Below, piece by piece: positions 1 to 6,180 of a stretch of DNA of 21,728 nt. Within the stretch, counting starts at the first letter, position 1. Every line of letters begins with the position of its first letter. The position numbers were made by a program, and so were the translations under genes. This stretch comes from Lachnospiraceae bacterium UBA7060 (lineage in GTDB: Bacteria; Bacillota; Clostridia; Lachnospirales; Lachnospiraceae), in contig DLAA01000048.1 of the NCBI GenBank assembly GCA_002493835.1, forward strand, positions 2,069 to 23,796. The letters are read 5' to 3'. A model generated the notes under the pieces. That model saw only the letters and a list, made by a program, of their open reading frames with translations. It had not been told where the DNA came from and made no database searches.

Positions 1-882
1 TTCTGGCACAAGTTCCTCTATGATCAGAAGGCGGTGCCCTGTCCGGAACCTTATGCGAAGAGAACGTCCCACGGCATGATTCTCGGTTTGAATCCGCACT
101 GTTTCTCCAATCTGCCTGCGGCACAGCAGGAGGCGCTTCTTAAGGAACATGGCAGCGAGAAGGCAGCCAGACAGGCGCTTAAGGATAAGTACGGCGAGAT
201 GGCGGATCACCCGGTTGTCAAGATGTCCAAATCCCTTGGCAACGTGGTGAATCCCGACGATATTGTGGCGGATTACGGCGCGGACACCCTGCGCACCTAT
301 GAGATGTTTATCGGCGCATTCGAGCTGAGTGCCGGCTGGAGCGAGGACGGCGTGAAGGGCTGCCGCAGGTTCTTAGAGAGAGTGTGGAAACTGCAGGATA
401 TTCTGACGGATGAGACGGCGTATTCCCAAGATATGGAAATCAAGATGCACCAGACCATCAAGAAGGTCAGCGGCGACTTTGAGAATCTGAAATACAACAC
501 GGCGATTGCGGCGATGATGACGCTGGTTAATGAGTTCTACAAGAAAAACGCGGTGACGAAGGGCGAGTTTAAGACGCTGCTTACGCTGCTTAACCCTGTG
601 GCGCCTCATATCACAGAGGAACTGTGGCAGACGGTTGGCTTTGAAGGAAGGGTTTATCAGACGGCATGGCCGGAGTATGAGGAGGCTAAGACCGTGGAGT
701 CCACGGTGGAGATCGTGGTGCAGATAGGCGGCAAGAACAGAGCGACCCTGAACATTGGTAAGGATGATCCGAAGGATGAGGTTATTGCAAAAGCGAAGGA
801 GGCGATTGCCGACAAGCTGACGGGAACCATTGTGAAGGAGATCTATGTGCCCGGAAGGCTTGTGAATATCGTTCAGAAATAA
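1..882 (+). CDS. leuS: Leucyl-tRNA synthetase, C-terminal part (5' end outside window)
   Basis: Cytoplasmic class I aminoacyl-tRNA synthetase that charges tRNA-Leu. The reading frame is open from base 1, beginning F-W-H-K-F-L-Y, so the N-terminal part (Rossmann core start, HIGH motif, editing domain) lies upstream. The 293 visible residues contain the class I KMSKS loop at fragment residues 74-78, inside V-V-K-M-S-K-S-L-G-N. An anticodon-binding helical domain follows, with the typical P-H-I-T-E-E-L-W segment. The last ~60 residues (VQIGGKNRATLNI to the end) look like the usual C-terminal tRNA-contact domain. The frame ends with TAA and a hairpin follows 13 nt later. It is convergent with the small minus-strand gene at 917. 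Identification is very secure; the only oddity is truncation by the window edge. Confidence 0.97.
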   Translation, partial: FWHKFLYDQKAVPCPEPYAKRTSHGMILGLNPHCFSNLPAAQQEALLKEHGSEKAARQALKDKYGEMADHPVVKMSKSLGNVVNPDDIVADYGADTLRTYEMFIGAFELSAGWSEDGVKGCRRFLERVWKLQDILTDETAYSQDMEIKMHQTIKKVSGDFENLKYNTAIAAMMTLVNEFYKKNAVTKGEFKTLLTLLNPVAPHITEELWQTVGFEGRVYQTAWPEYEEAKTVESTVEIVVQIGGKNRATLNIGKDDPKDEVIAKAKEAIADKLTGTIVKEIYVPGRLVNIVQK

Positions 883-895
883 AAAATCGAGCGCG

Positions 896-930
896 GAGGG
901 CGGTGCGCACAGCGCATCACCCTCTATTTG
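896..930. terminator. Hairpin between convergent leuS and the 91-aa gene
   Basis: A 13-bp stem (896-908 with 912-924, one mismatch and one G-T pair) encloses a 3-nt loop. On the plus strand it is followed by TATTTGATTT. On the minus strand a run of six T comes after a 9-nt gap. It probably acts in both directions. The right arm overlaps the last codons of the minus-strand gene. Confidence 0.6.
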
Positions 931-1192
931 ATTTACGCATCCGCATCATCTTATCAATCGCTGCAGCCTCCTCCGGAGAGGAATAGTTTCTGATGGTGGC
1001 GGCAATGGTTTCGATTTCTTCATTGGAAAAAGAAATATGTTCGCTTTGCCCTCGTTTGGCGACCGCCATCAGAAAGGGAAGCATCTGCTCCTTATTCATG
1101 GTACGGCTTTCAAATACAAGAGCTTGTAAGAAGTCAAGTTTTTTCTTGTCAATTCCGATAAGAGCCGGATCGTTCATCCAGTCATTATTCAT
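917..1192 (-). CDS. Conserved small protein of unknown function, 91 aa
   Basis: Function not recognised. The product starts M-N-N-D-W-M-N-D-P-A-L and is helical and charged, with the segment K-E-Q-M-L-P-F-L-M-A-V-A near the middle and a basic Met/Arg-rich C-terminus. There is no signal peptide, membrane segment or Cys. I chose the ATG at 1192 because GGAGG sits 5 nt upstream; the TTG four codons earlier lies inside that ribosome site and is not a credible start. It follows the 185-aa gene on the same strand with a 66-nt gap and no clear terminator between, so the two are probably co-transcribed. The upstream partner has a sigma-E-like promoter, which suggests but does not prove a mother-cell sporulation role. 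From memory, similar short proteins occur in other Lachnospiraceae. Confidence 0.8.
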   Translation of the reverse strand: MNNDWMNDPALIGIDKKKLDFLQALVFESRTMNKEQMLPFLMAVAKRGQSEHISFSNEEIETIAATIRNYSSPEEAAAIDKMMRMRKSNRG

Positions 1193-1258
1193 GGTAACCT
1201 CCAATGGTAATCTATCAAAATGTCATGATAAATATCGCTAGGCAGCTTGCGGTGTAGT

Positions 1259-1816
1259 CTATGAATTGCCGCCCTGCTGCTGGAACATTTCATACATTTC
1301 CCGCTGCTCCGGGGTGAGCATATGCATCAGCATATCCATCATGGAGAAGCCGGGAGACGCCTGCTTTTCGGAGCCGTTGGCGTCTTCCCCGGTTTGGCCA
1401 GCCCCGGACAACGGATTTTCGAACAGGGAATCCATAGTCATGTCTGGGAAAATTTCCTGCATGGCGCTCATGGTCTGGGACATTTCCTGAACGGTCTCCA
1501 TGGTCTGCAGGATATTCTGTATCTGCTCTAACTGCCTGATTTCTTCCGGAGTGGAATAGAGGCTCAATTCTTTACAGAGCCCTCGCAGATCGGGCTTTTC
1601 CGGTTGGGAGAGTCCGCATCCGCAGAGTGTGGAAGCGTGTCTTTTTGTAAGGTTTATAGTATATTGCAATTCCATATATTTGATGTAGACAGCCAGATGC
1701 TTCTGCATGGAAGGTTCTATGTAGGGGAGAAGAACCTTGAGCTTTTGGATCTGGTTGGTGGTATATAGGGCATCGAATGCCATAACATTTGACGCGTTTT
1801 CTTTTTTTTCTGCCAT
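1259..1816 (-). CDS. Protein of unknown function, 185 aa, Met/Gln-rich C-terminus
   Basis: Function not recognised. The first ~110 residues are predicted helical and include a short C-G-C-G motif. The next segment is rich in Met, Gln and Thr (repeats such as Q-T-M-E-T-V-Q-E-M and T-M-S-A-M-Q-E). A Gly/Ser-rich linker leads to an M-M-D-M-L-M-H-M-L helix and a tail ending Q-Q-Q-G-G-N-S. No membrane segment or signal peptide is seen. The ATG at 1816 is preceded by AAAGG about 8 nt upstream. It is the first gene of a minus-strand pair with the 91-aa gene. A near-consensus sigma-E-type promoter lies 35-60 nt upstream of the start. The composition resembles some spore-associated proteins, but that is inference. 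Confidence 0.78.
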   Translation of the reverse strand: MAEKKENASNVMAFDALYTTNQIQKLKVLLPYIEPSMQKHLAVYIKYMELQYTINLTKRHASTLCGCGLSQPEKPDLRGLCKELSLYSTPEEIRQLEQIQNILQTMETVQEMSQTMSAMQEIFPDMTMDSLFENPLSGAGQTGEDANGSEKQASPGFSMMDMLMHMLTPEQREMYEMFQQQGGNS

Positions 1817-1849
1817 AAGCTATGCCTTTCTGATGCCTTCTTTCTCTAC

Positions 1850-1878
1850 AGTATATGACACATTCGAGAAAAATAGGC
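1850..1878 (-). promoter_or_regulatory. Candidate sigma-E-type (mother-cell) promoter
   Basis: Read on the minus strand: GCCTATT (1878-1872), 14-nt spacer, CATATACT (1857-1850). The sigma-E consensus is roughly KMATATT-N14-CATACANT, so the boxes match at 6/7 and 7/8 positions with correct spacing. It would start transcription about 40 nt before the ATG of the 185-aa gene. Found by eye; no score was computed. Confidence 0.5.
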
Positions 1879-1935
1879 TCCGGCTTTGGCAGGACCCTAT
1901 GCTTGTGTCGCTATTTGACAAAAACATAGATCGCA

Positions 1936-1978
1936 CTGCGGCGGTGTAGGAATATGCTGCAAAAACAGTCCGCCGCAG
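1936..1978. repeat. 9-bp perfect inverted repeat in intergenic region
   Basis: CTGCGGCGG (1936-1944) is the exact reverse complement of CCGCCGCAG (1970-1978). Allowing a two-base bulge adds three more pairs (TGT with ACA). On the minus strand an alternative short stem at 1982-1966 is followed directly by TTTTT (1965-1961), which could be a terminator for transcription arriving from the Cys-rich gene. Confidence 0.5.
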
Positions 1979-1982
1979 GCTG

Positions 1983-2004
1983 AGAATCCTGCCCACAGGA
2001 TTCT
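1983..2004. repeat. 9-bp perfect hairpin in intergenic region
   Basis: AGAATCCTG, loop CCCA, CAGGATTCT: a perfect inverted repeat. TATTTTA-like sequence follows on the plus strand, but no plus-strand gene ends here. It lies between the Cys-rich gene and the 185-aa gene, both on the minus strand. Confidence 0.6.
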
Positions 2005-2029
2005 ATTTTAGATGTGTTTGAGAGATGTG

Positions 2030-2065
2030 GCGCAACAGCCCGGCCTGCTGGCCGGACTGTTGCGC
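2030..2065 (-). terminator. Strong hairpin downstream of the Cys-rich gene
   Basis: GCGCAACAG, one C/A mismatch, CCGGCC, loop TGCT, then the complementary arm: 15 pairs in a 36-nt unit. It begins 25 nt after the stop of the minus-strand Cys-rich gene, as expected for a 3' hairpin. It lacks an immediate U-tract on that strand, so it may be a 3'-end stabiliser or act together with the next two hairpins. Confidence 0.5.
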
Positions 2066-2090
2066 GTAATGATAGTTAGTTGTGCTGCTT

Positions 2091-2318
2091 TTAATTGTTG
2101 CAGCAACAGGATAAGAGGATCAGAATCCAGATCCAAGAGCAGCAGTTGTTGTCGCCGCCAAAGAGGCTGCTGCCGCCGAAGAAGCTGCCGCCGCAGCCGC
2201 AGTTATCGCCGTTACCACAGCAGGATAACAGGATCAGAATCCAAATCCAGGAACCGCATCCGCAATTGTTAGTACGGGTGTCGTTGCATCCGCAGTGAGT
2301 TGCTGTAAGATCACTCAT
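2091..2318 (-). CDS. High-cysteine repeat mini-protein, 75 aa (chorion-class/HCB-like)
   Basis: A small protein with 13 Cys in 75 residues (9, 11, 19, 21, 33, 34, 40, 42, 59, 60, 71-73), plus many Gly and Asn. It contains two copies of S-W-I-W-I-L-I-L-L-S-C-C (residues 23-34 and 61-72) separated by a Gly/Phe/Ser-rich stretch. The N-terminus M-S-D-L-T-A-T matches my memory of Lachnospiraceae proteins annotated as 'chorion class high-cysteine HCB protein 13'; their function is not established. The start has GGAGG 9 nt upstream, and a CATANNNTA-type box lies about 30 nt before the ATG. A disulfide-linked coat or outer-layer component, or a short membrane-inserting peptide, would both fit. No signal peptide is apparent. 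Confidence 0.82.
   Translation of the reverse strand: MSDLTATHCGCNDTRTNNCGCGSWIWILILLSCCGNGDNCGCGGSFFGGSSLFGGDNNCCSWIWILILLSCCCNN
2107..2249. repeat. Two 29-bp direct repeats inside the Cys-rich gene
   Basis: Bases 2107-2135 and 2221-2249 match at 27 of 29 positions. They encode the two copies of the W-I-W-I-L-I-L-L-S core, so the protein repeat is also a recent or conserved DNA repeat. Confidence 0.85.
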
Positions 2319-2349
2319 TTTTAGTGTCCTCCAAATGTTAGTTATGGTT

Positions 2350-2377
2350 TATCTTATGTGGGCGATGGGAATTGGTG
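2350..2377 (-). promoter_or_regulatory. Candidate sigma-K-type promoter for the Cys-rich gene
   Basis: On the minus strand CATAAGATA (2358-2350) fits the late mother-cell -10 box CATANNNTA. CACC (2377-2374) fits the mACm -35 box with a 15-nt spacer, one short of the usual 16. The box is about 31 nt before the start codon. Short, loose motifs: treat as a suggestion only. Confidence 0.3.
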
Positions 2378-2503
2378 CCTATAAAAAATTTACTTTTTCT
2401 ACTCCATATGCAATCCGATATACGTCTGGGCCAGATACTGCGCCAATTTTCAACCATAGACTCAGGATTTTGCCAAAACAAATTGACAGTCGGGATATAG
2501 TAC

Positions 2504-2532
2504 TTGAAACATATGTTCGCCTGTGGTAAGAT
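2504..2532 (+). promoter_or_regulatory. Sigma-A-type promoter abutting the NusG-II start codon
   Basis: TTGAAA (2504-2509), 17-nt spacer, TAAGAT (2527-2532). The -10 box ends only 6 nt before the ATG at 2539, so transcription from it would begin at or near the start codon. Confidence 0.45.
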
Positions 2533-2538
2533 ATCAAT

Positions 2539-3114
2539 ATGTTTGGAAAGATAAGGGAAAATAAGAGAAAAGATGACAGACAGATTGGACGGGCAGACAT
2601 ATACCTCATCGCATTTTTTCTACTTCTGGCGTTAGGCAGCTTGGCTTGGCTTGCTGTGAGCCGAGAGGACAGTCAGACTTTGCGGATATCCTATGATGGG
2701 CAGAGGATTGTGGATGTGTCCCTGGCACAGGCTCTGGTGCAGAATACGGCGGGGGAGGATAAGGGGGAAGCGCATTATTGTCTGCTTCTCTATTCGGAGG
2801 AGGGTGCTTCCTGTCAGTGGTATAGGACAAGGCCTGATCTTCCTTCCCTGGTTCTCGAGGGAGACAGCTATAATCTTTTGGCAGTTTCCGGAGAGTGTGT
2901 CTGGATGGAGGCCGCCGACTGCCGGGATCAGATTTGCGTGAATCACAGGCCTATTACAAGCGGAGGGGAGAGCATTATCTGTCTGCCGCATAGGCTCGTG
3001 GTGGAAATTGTGGGCGGGGCAGACTCAGAGATTCCGGATAGGATGGCAAAGAAGGAGAGTACAAGTAAGATTGTTCCCAAGGAGGGGAGGTACGACCATG
3101 AGACGGACGGCTGA
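2539..3114 (+). CDS. NusG domain II-containing membrane-anchored protein
   Basis: 191 aa. A basic N-terminus is followed by one membrane segment (about residues 20-40, D-I-Y-L-I-A-F-F-L-L-L-A) and then an outward-facing domain. The C-terminal half carries the NusG_II family pattern C128-R-D-Q-I-C133-V-N-H, then G-E-S-I-I-C-L-P-H-R-L-V-V-E-I. These proteins are not transcription factors; they are usually found beside Gx/heptaprenyl-diphosphate-synthase-I-like membrane proteins, as here, and their exact role is unknown. The gene overlaps the next by 17 nt. The ATG at 2539 has no Shine-Dalgarno sequence and sits directly under a promoter -10 box, so it may be leaderless. No other in-frame start with a better site is visible. 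The last ~30 residues are charged and weakly conserved in appearance. Confidence 0.85.
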   Translation: MFGKIRENKRKDDRQIGRADIYLIAFFLLLALGSLAWLAVSREDSQTLRISYDGQRIVDVSLAQALVQNTAGEDKGEAHYCLLLYSEEGASCQWYRTRPDLPSLVLEGDSYNLLAVSGECVWMEAADCRDQICVNHRPITSGGESIICLPHRLVVEIVGGADSEIPDRMAKKESTSKIVPKEGRYDHETDG

Positions 3115-3652
3115 ACTTGGATTGCTGCTGGCGATGGCGTTGATCTTGTCCTATGTGGAATCTTTGATTCCGATTTCTTTTGGGATACCTGGAATTAAGC
3201 TTGGGCTGCCGAATTTGATCGTACTGCTGTTATTATATGATGGGGCCGGGAATAGTTCTTCGCATGCAGAGGAGCCGTTTGGCAAGCGGTCTATGAAAAT
3301 TTTTAAAAAGGGAGAACGGGATGCTCTCTTGGTAAACGGTATGAGAATTATCCTTTCCGGTTTCCTGTTCAGCAATCTCTACACCATTTTATATGCCCTT
3401 GCGGGGGCTGTGTTCAGTTTTTTTGCCATGTCTGCCGGAAGGAGGGCAAAGAAGTTTTCCATAGTGGGGGTAAGCGTGCTCGGCGGTGTGTTTCACAATG
3501 TGGGGCAGCTTTTGGTGGCGATGGCGGTGGTGGAGACTTTGGCGATCGCCTACTATGCCCCTTTTTTGATTGCAGCGGGTACGGTGACGGGAGCACTGCT
3601 GGGGGTTGTCGGGATGGTGCTTTTACCTTATCTGCAGAGACTGTCACAGTGA
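3098..3652 (+). CDS. Gx transporter family protein (Hpre_diP_synt_I family)
   Basis: A 184-aa integral membrane protein. The N-terminus reads L-L-L-A-M-A-L-I-L-S-Y-V-E-S, then I-P-G-I-K-L-G-L-P-N-L-I-V-L, a hallmark of the family once annotated as heptaprenyl diphosphate synthase component I and now called Gx transporter. About five hydrophobic segments are visible. I chose the ATG at 3098 because GGAGGGGAGG lies just upstream and the protein then begins in the family-typical way; the frame is open further upstream but overlaps the previous gene. A polar insert (about residues 50-77, S-S-S-H-A-E-E-P and following) interrupts the usual hydrophobic pattern. It is translationally coupled to the NusG-II gene. 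Substrate is unknown. Confidence 0.88.
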   Translation: MRRTAELGLLLAMALILSYVESLIPISFGIPGIKLGLPNLIVLLLLYDGAGNSSSHAEEPFGKRSMKIFKKGERDALLVNGMRIILSGFLFSNLYTILYALAGAVFSFFAMSAGRRAKKFSIVGVSVLGGVFHNVGQLLVAMAVVETLAIAYYAPFLIAAGTVTGALLGVVGMVLLPYLQRLSQ

Positions 3653-3724
3653 TATGCGGCTGCAGACCAGCAACTTTTGATGAGAAAAGTGACGAAGCCT
3701 GTAACTGCGTGAAAGGAGTGTAAA

Positions 3725-4342
3725 ATGTACGCATACATAAAAGGGACGCTTGAGGAAATTTCGGAAGATGCCGTGGTTGTGGAGACAGGAGGGATCGGCT
3801 ACAATATCAAGGTTTCCACTGCCACGGCACAGCTTTTGCCCGGCGTGGGAAATAAGGTGAAAATATATACCTACACACTGGTGCGGGAGGATGTTTTTAA
3901 CCTTTTCGGTTTTCTGACAAGAGATGACTTGGAGGTTTTCAAGAAGCTGATAACGGTCAGTGGGATCGGCCCCAAAGGCGGACTTGCGATTCTGTCAGTG
4001 ATGAGCGCGGACGCTCTGCGGTTCGCCGTTATGGCGGGGGACGCGAAGGCCATTGCCAAAGCGCCGGGGATCGGTGCGAAGACGGCGGAGAGGGTCATTT
4101 TGGAGCTGCGGGATAAGATTTCCCTGGAGGATACACTGCAGGGGTTGGGAACACCGGCAGGGCAAAGAGAACAGGCAGCGTCTGGCGCAGGAGACAATCT
4201 GATGAGACGGGAAGCCATAGAGGCGCTTGTGACTCTCGGATATTCTGCTTCCGATGCAACGGCAGCGGTGAAAAAAGTGGAGATACCGGAAGATGCTACA
4301 TCGGAGAGTATCTTAAAACTGGCACTGAAACATATGTTCTAA
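3725..4342 (+). CDS. ruvA: Holliday junction branch migration protein RuvA
   Basis: A 205-aa protein that binds the four-way junction as a tetramer and recruits the RuvB helicase during recombinational repair. It has an OB-fold N-terminal domain (1-63, beginning M-Y-A-Y-I-K-G), two helix-hairpin-helix motifs (S-G-I-G-P-K at 79-84 and P-G-I-G-A-K at 114-119), a flexible linker (about 138-158) and a C-terminal RuvB-contact domain (160-205, E-A-L-V-T-L-G-Y). Length is normal. AAAGGAG lies 7 nt before the ATG. It follows the Gx gene by 72 nt with no terminator. ruvB is not next to it but about 6.2 kb further on. Confidence 0.98.
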   Translation: MYAYIKGTLEEISEDAVVVETGGIGYNIKVSTATAQLLPGVGNKVKIYTYTLVREDVFNLFGFLTRDDLEVFKKLITVSGIGPKGGLAILSVMSADALRFAVMAGDAKAIAKAPGIGAKTAERVILELRDKISLEDTLQGLGTPAGQREQAASGAGDNLMRREAIEALVTLGYSASDATAAVKKVEIPEDATSESILKLALKHMF

Positions 4343-4395
4343 CAGCTTGGCTGAATCAAATGAATGTGCGCTGAATGTTATGGGAGGACTTCAAG

Positions 4396-6180
4396 GTGAT
4401 TTTTGGACGACACATCAATCATTACTATATTAAGCATGGGCTGCTTTTGCTGGTGGGGATCGCGGCGCTTATTTTTGTGGATTACTTTCAGCTGGTTCTT
4501 CCGGAGCTTTACCGTATCGTAGTAAACGGTATGAACGGCAGTTTGGTGGAAGTGGATGGGACACTTGTGCCTTTTACCATGGATGTTCTTTTGGATGAAG
4601 TGTGCCTGCAGGCGATCGTTATCATTCTTGTCATGGTGGTGGGACGGTTCTTGTGGCGTGTCAGCTTTTACGGGGCTGCTATCAAGGTTGAGACGGATTT
4701 GCGAAACCGGATGTTTGACCACTGTAAAAATCTTTCGCAGGATTATTTTCAGGTCAATAAGGTTGGCAATCTGATGAGCCTTTTCACCAACGATTTAGAT
4801 ACGATACAAGAGTGTTTTGGAGATGGAATATTGATGTTTTGTGATGCTCTGTTTCTGGGTGCGCTGGCTTTTTTTAAAATGTGGCATATGGATAAGATTC
4901 TGACAGGACTTTCCATGATCCCGATGGTGCTTTTGTTTATGATTGGGACAGTGCTGTTTCGGGCGATGAAGGCAAAGTGGGAGATTCGTCAGGAGGCGTT
5001 CTCCAAATTATCCGATTTTTCCCAGGAGAATTTTTCGGGCATCTCGGTTATCAAAGCCTTTGTGAAGGAATTTCTGGAACTGAGAGAATTTCGAAAGCTG
5101 AATGCGGAAAACGAGGAAGTCAACGTATCCTACACCCGAATTTCCACGCTGCTCAATATTCTCACTATACTGCTTGTGGAATCGGTGGTCTGCGTCATAC
5201 TAGGATATGGAGGATTTTTGGTTTACTGCGGCAGGTTCGATGCCGGACGGCTTGTAGAGTATATCGTCTATTTTGATTCAATCATATGGCCTGTGATGGC
5301 AGTTTCTATGCTGATTGAGAAAACATCCCGGGGGAAGGCCTCGCTGAACCGGATAAGTGAACTTTTGGAAGCGGAGATTACAGTGAAAGACCGGGAAAAC
5401 GTGGCAGATCTTAAGAATATACGTGGTGAGATAAAATTTTCACATCTTTCCTTTCGCTATCCGGATGGGGAGTCTGATGCTCTGCACGATGTTTCCTTTA
5501 CGATTCATGCCGGGGAAAGCGTTGGCGTGGTGGGAAGAACAGGCTCTGGAAAAACCATTCTGGTGGATTTGATTCTGCGCACTTACAATGTACCAGATGG
5601 CACATTGTTTATCGACGATCATGATGTAAATACAGTCTCCATCCATTCTTTGAGGGAGGGCTGTTCCTATGTGCCGCAGGATAATTTTTTGTTTTCCGAT
5701 ACCATTGAGAACAATATTTCCTTTGCGGTGGATGAATCGGATGATGCTCTTGTGGAGCGGGCAGCAAGGTTGTCCGATGTGCATGATGACATCATAGATT
5801 TTACAGCAGGATATCGAACTGTTCTTGGAGAACGGGGTGTGACAGTTTCCGGCGGACAGAAACAGAGAATTTCCATTGCGAGAGCCGTATTGAAAGATGC
5901 AGCTATCCTGATTTTGGATGATTCCGTGTCGGCAGTGGATATGAAGACGGAAAGAACAATCCTGAAAAATCTTCTGGATGAGCGAAAAGGCAGGACAACC
6001 ATTTTGATTGCCCACAGAATCTCTACGGTAGAGCGCATGGATAAGATTATCTACATCGATGAGGGACGAATCCAGGCAGTGGGCAGTCATGAACATCTGT
6101 ACGAAAATTGTGAGGATTATCGGAAAATGGTTGATCTGCAGCGTATGGAGGAGGAGACGGGAGGTGAGACAGATGTATGA
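4396..6180 (+). CDS. ABC exporter subunit with degenerate catalytic site (half-transporter 1)
   Basis: A 594-aa ABC half-transporter: six-helix membrane domain (about 1-320), then an ATPase domain. Walker A is G380-R-T-G-S-G-K-T387, signature S485-G-G-Q488, Walker B Asp D508, switch His H540. The residue after the Walker B Asp is D509, not the catalytic Glu, so this subunit supplies the degenerate site in the dimer, as in TM287 of TM287/288. Its consensus SGGQ serves the partner's active Walker site. I prefer the GTG at 4396 (GGAGGA 7 nt upstream) over the in-frame ATG at 4375, which has no ribosome site. A long polar loop sits between the first two helices. It overlaps the next ABC gene by 8 nt. 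Substrate is unknown; drug or lipid export is typical of the family. Confidence 0.93.
   Translation: MIFGRHINHYYIKHGLLLLVGIAALIFVDYFQLVLPELYRIVVNGMNGSLVEVDGTLVPFTMDVLLDEVCLQAIVIILVMVVGRFLWRVSFYGAAIKVETDLRNRMFDHCKNLSQDYFQVNKVGNLMSLFTNDLDTIQECFGDGILMFCDALFLGALAFFKMWHMDKILTGLSMIPMVLLFMIGTVLFRAMKAKWEIRQEAFSKLSDFSQENFSGISVIKAFVKEFLELREFRKLNAENEEVNVSYTRISTLLNILTILLVESVVCVILGYGGFLVYCGRFDAGRLVEYIVYFDSIIWPVMAVSMLIEKTSRGKASLNRISELLEAEITVKDRENVADLKNIRGEIKFSHLSFRYPDGESDALHDVSFTIHAGESVGVVGRTGSGKTILVDLILRTYNVPDGTLFIDDHDVNTVSIHSLREGCSYVPQDNFLFSDTIENNISFAVDESDDALVERAARLSDVHDDIIDFTAGYRTVLGERGVTVSGGQKQRISIARAVLKDAAILILDDSVSAVDMKTERTILKNLLDERKGRTTILIAHRISTVERMDKIIYIDEGRIQAVGSHEHLYENCEDYRKMVDLQRMEEETGGETDV

Noticed and set aside
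993..1241. 82-aa plus-strand frame antisense to the 91-aa gene
   Set aside because: No ribosome site and the minus-strand gene has a strong one with conserved-looking content.
2107..2249. Possible CRISPR-like or intergenic repeat
   Set aside because: Only two copies, inside a coding frame, and they encode the repeated protein module.
2335..2529. 64-aa plus-strand frame between the Cys-rich and NusG-II genes
   Set aside because: No ribosome site, no plausible protein features, and it covers the divergent promoter region.
2632..2991. 119-aa minus-strand frame
   Set aside because: Antisense to the NusG domain II gene, whose motifs are clear.
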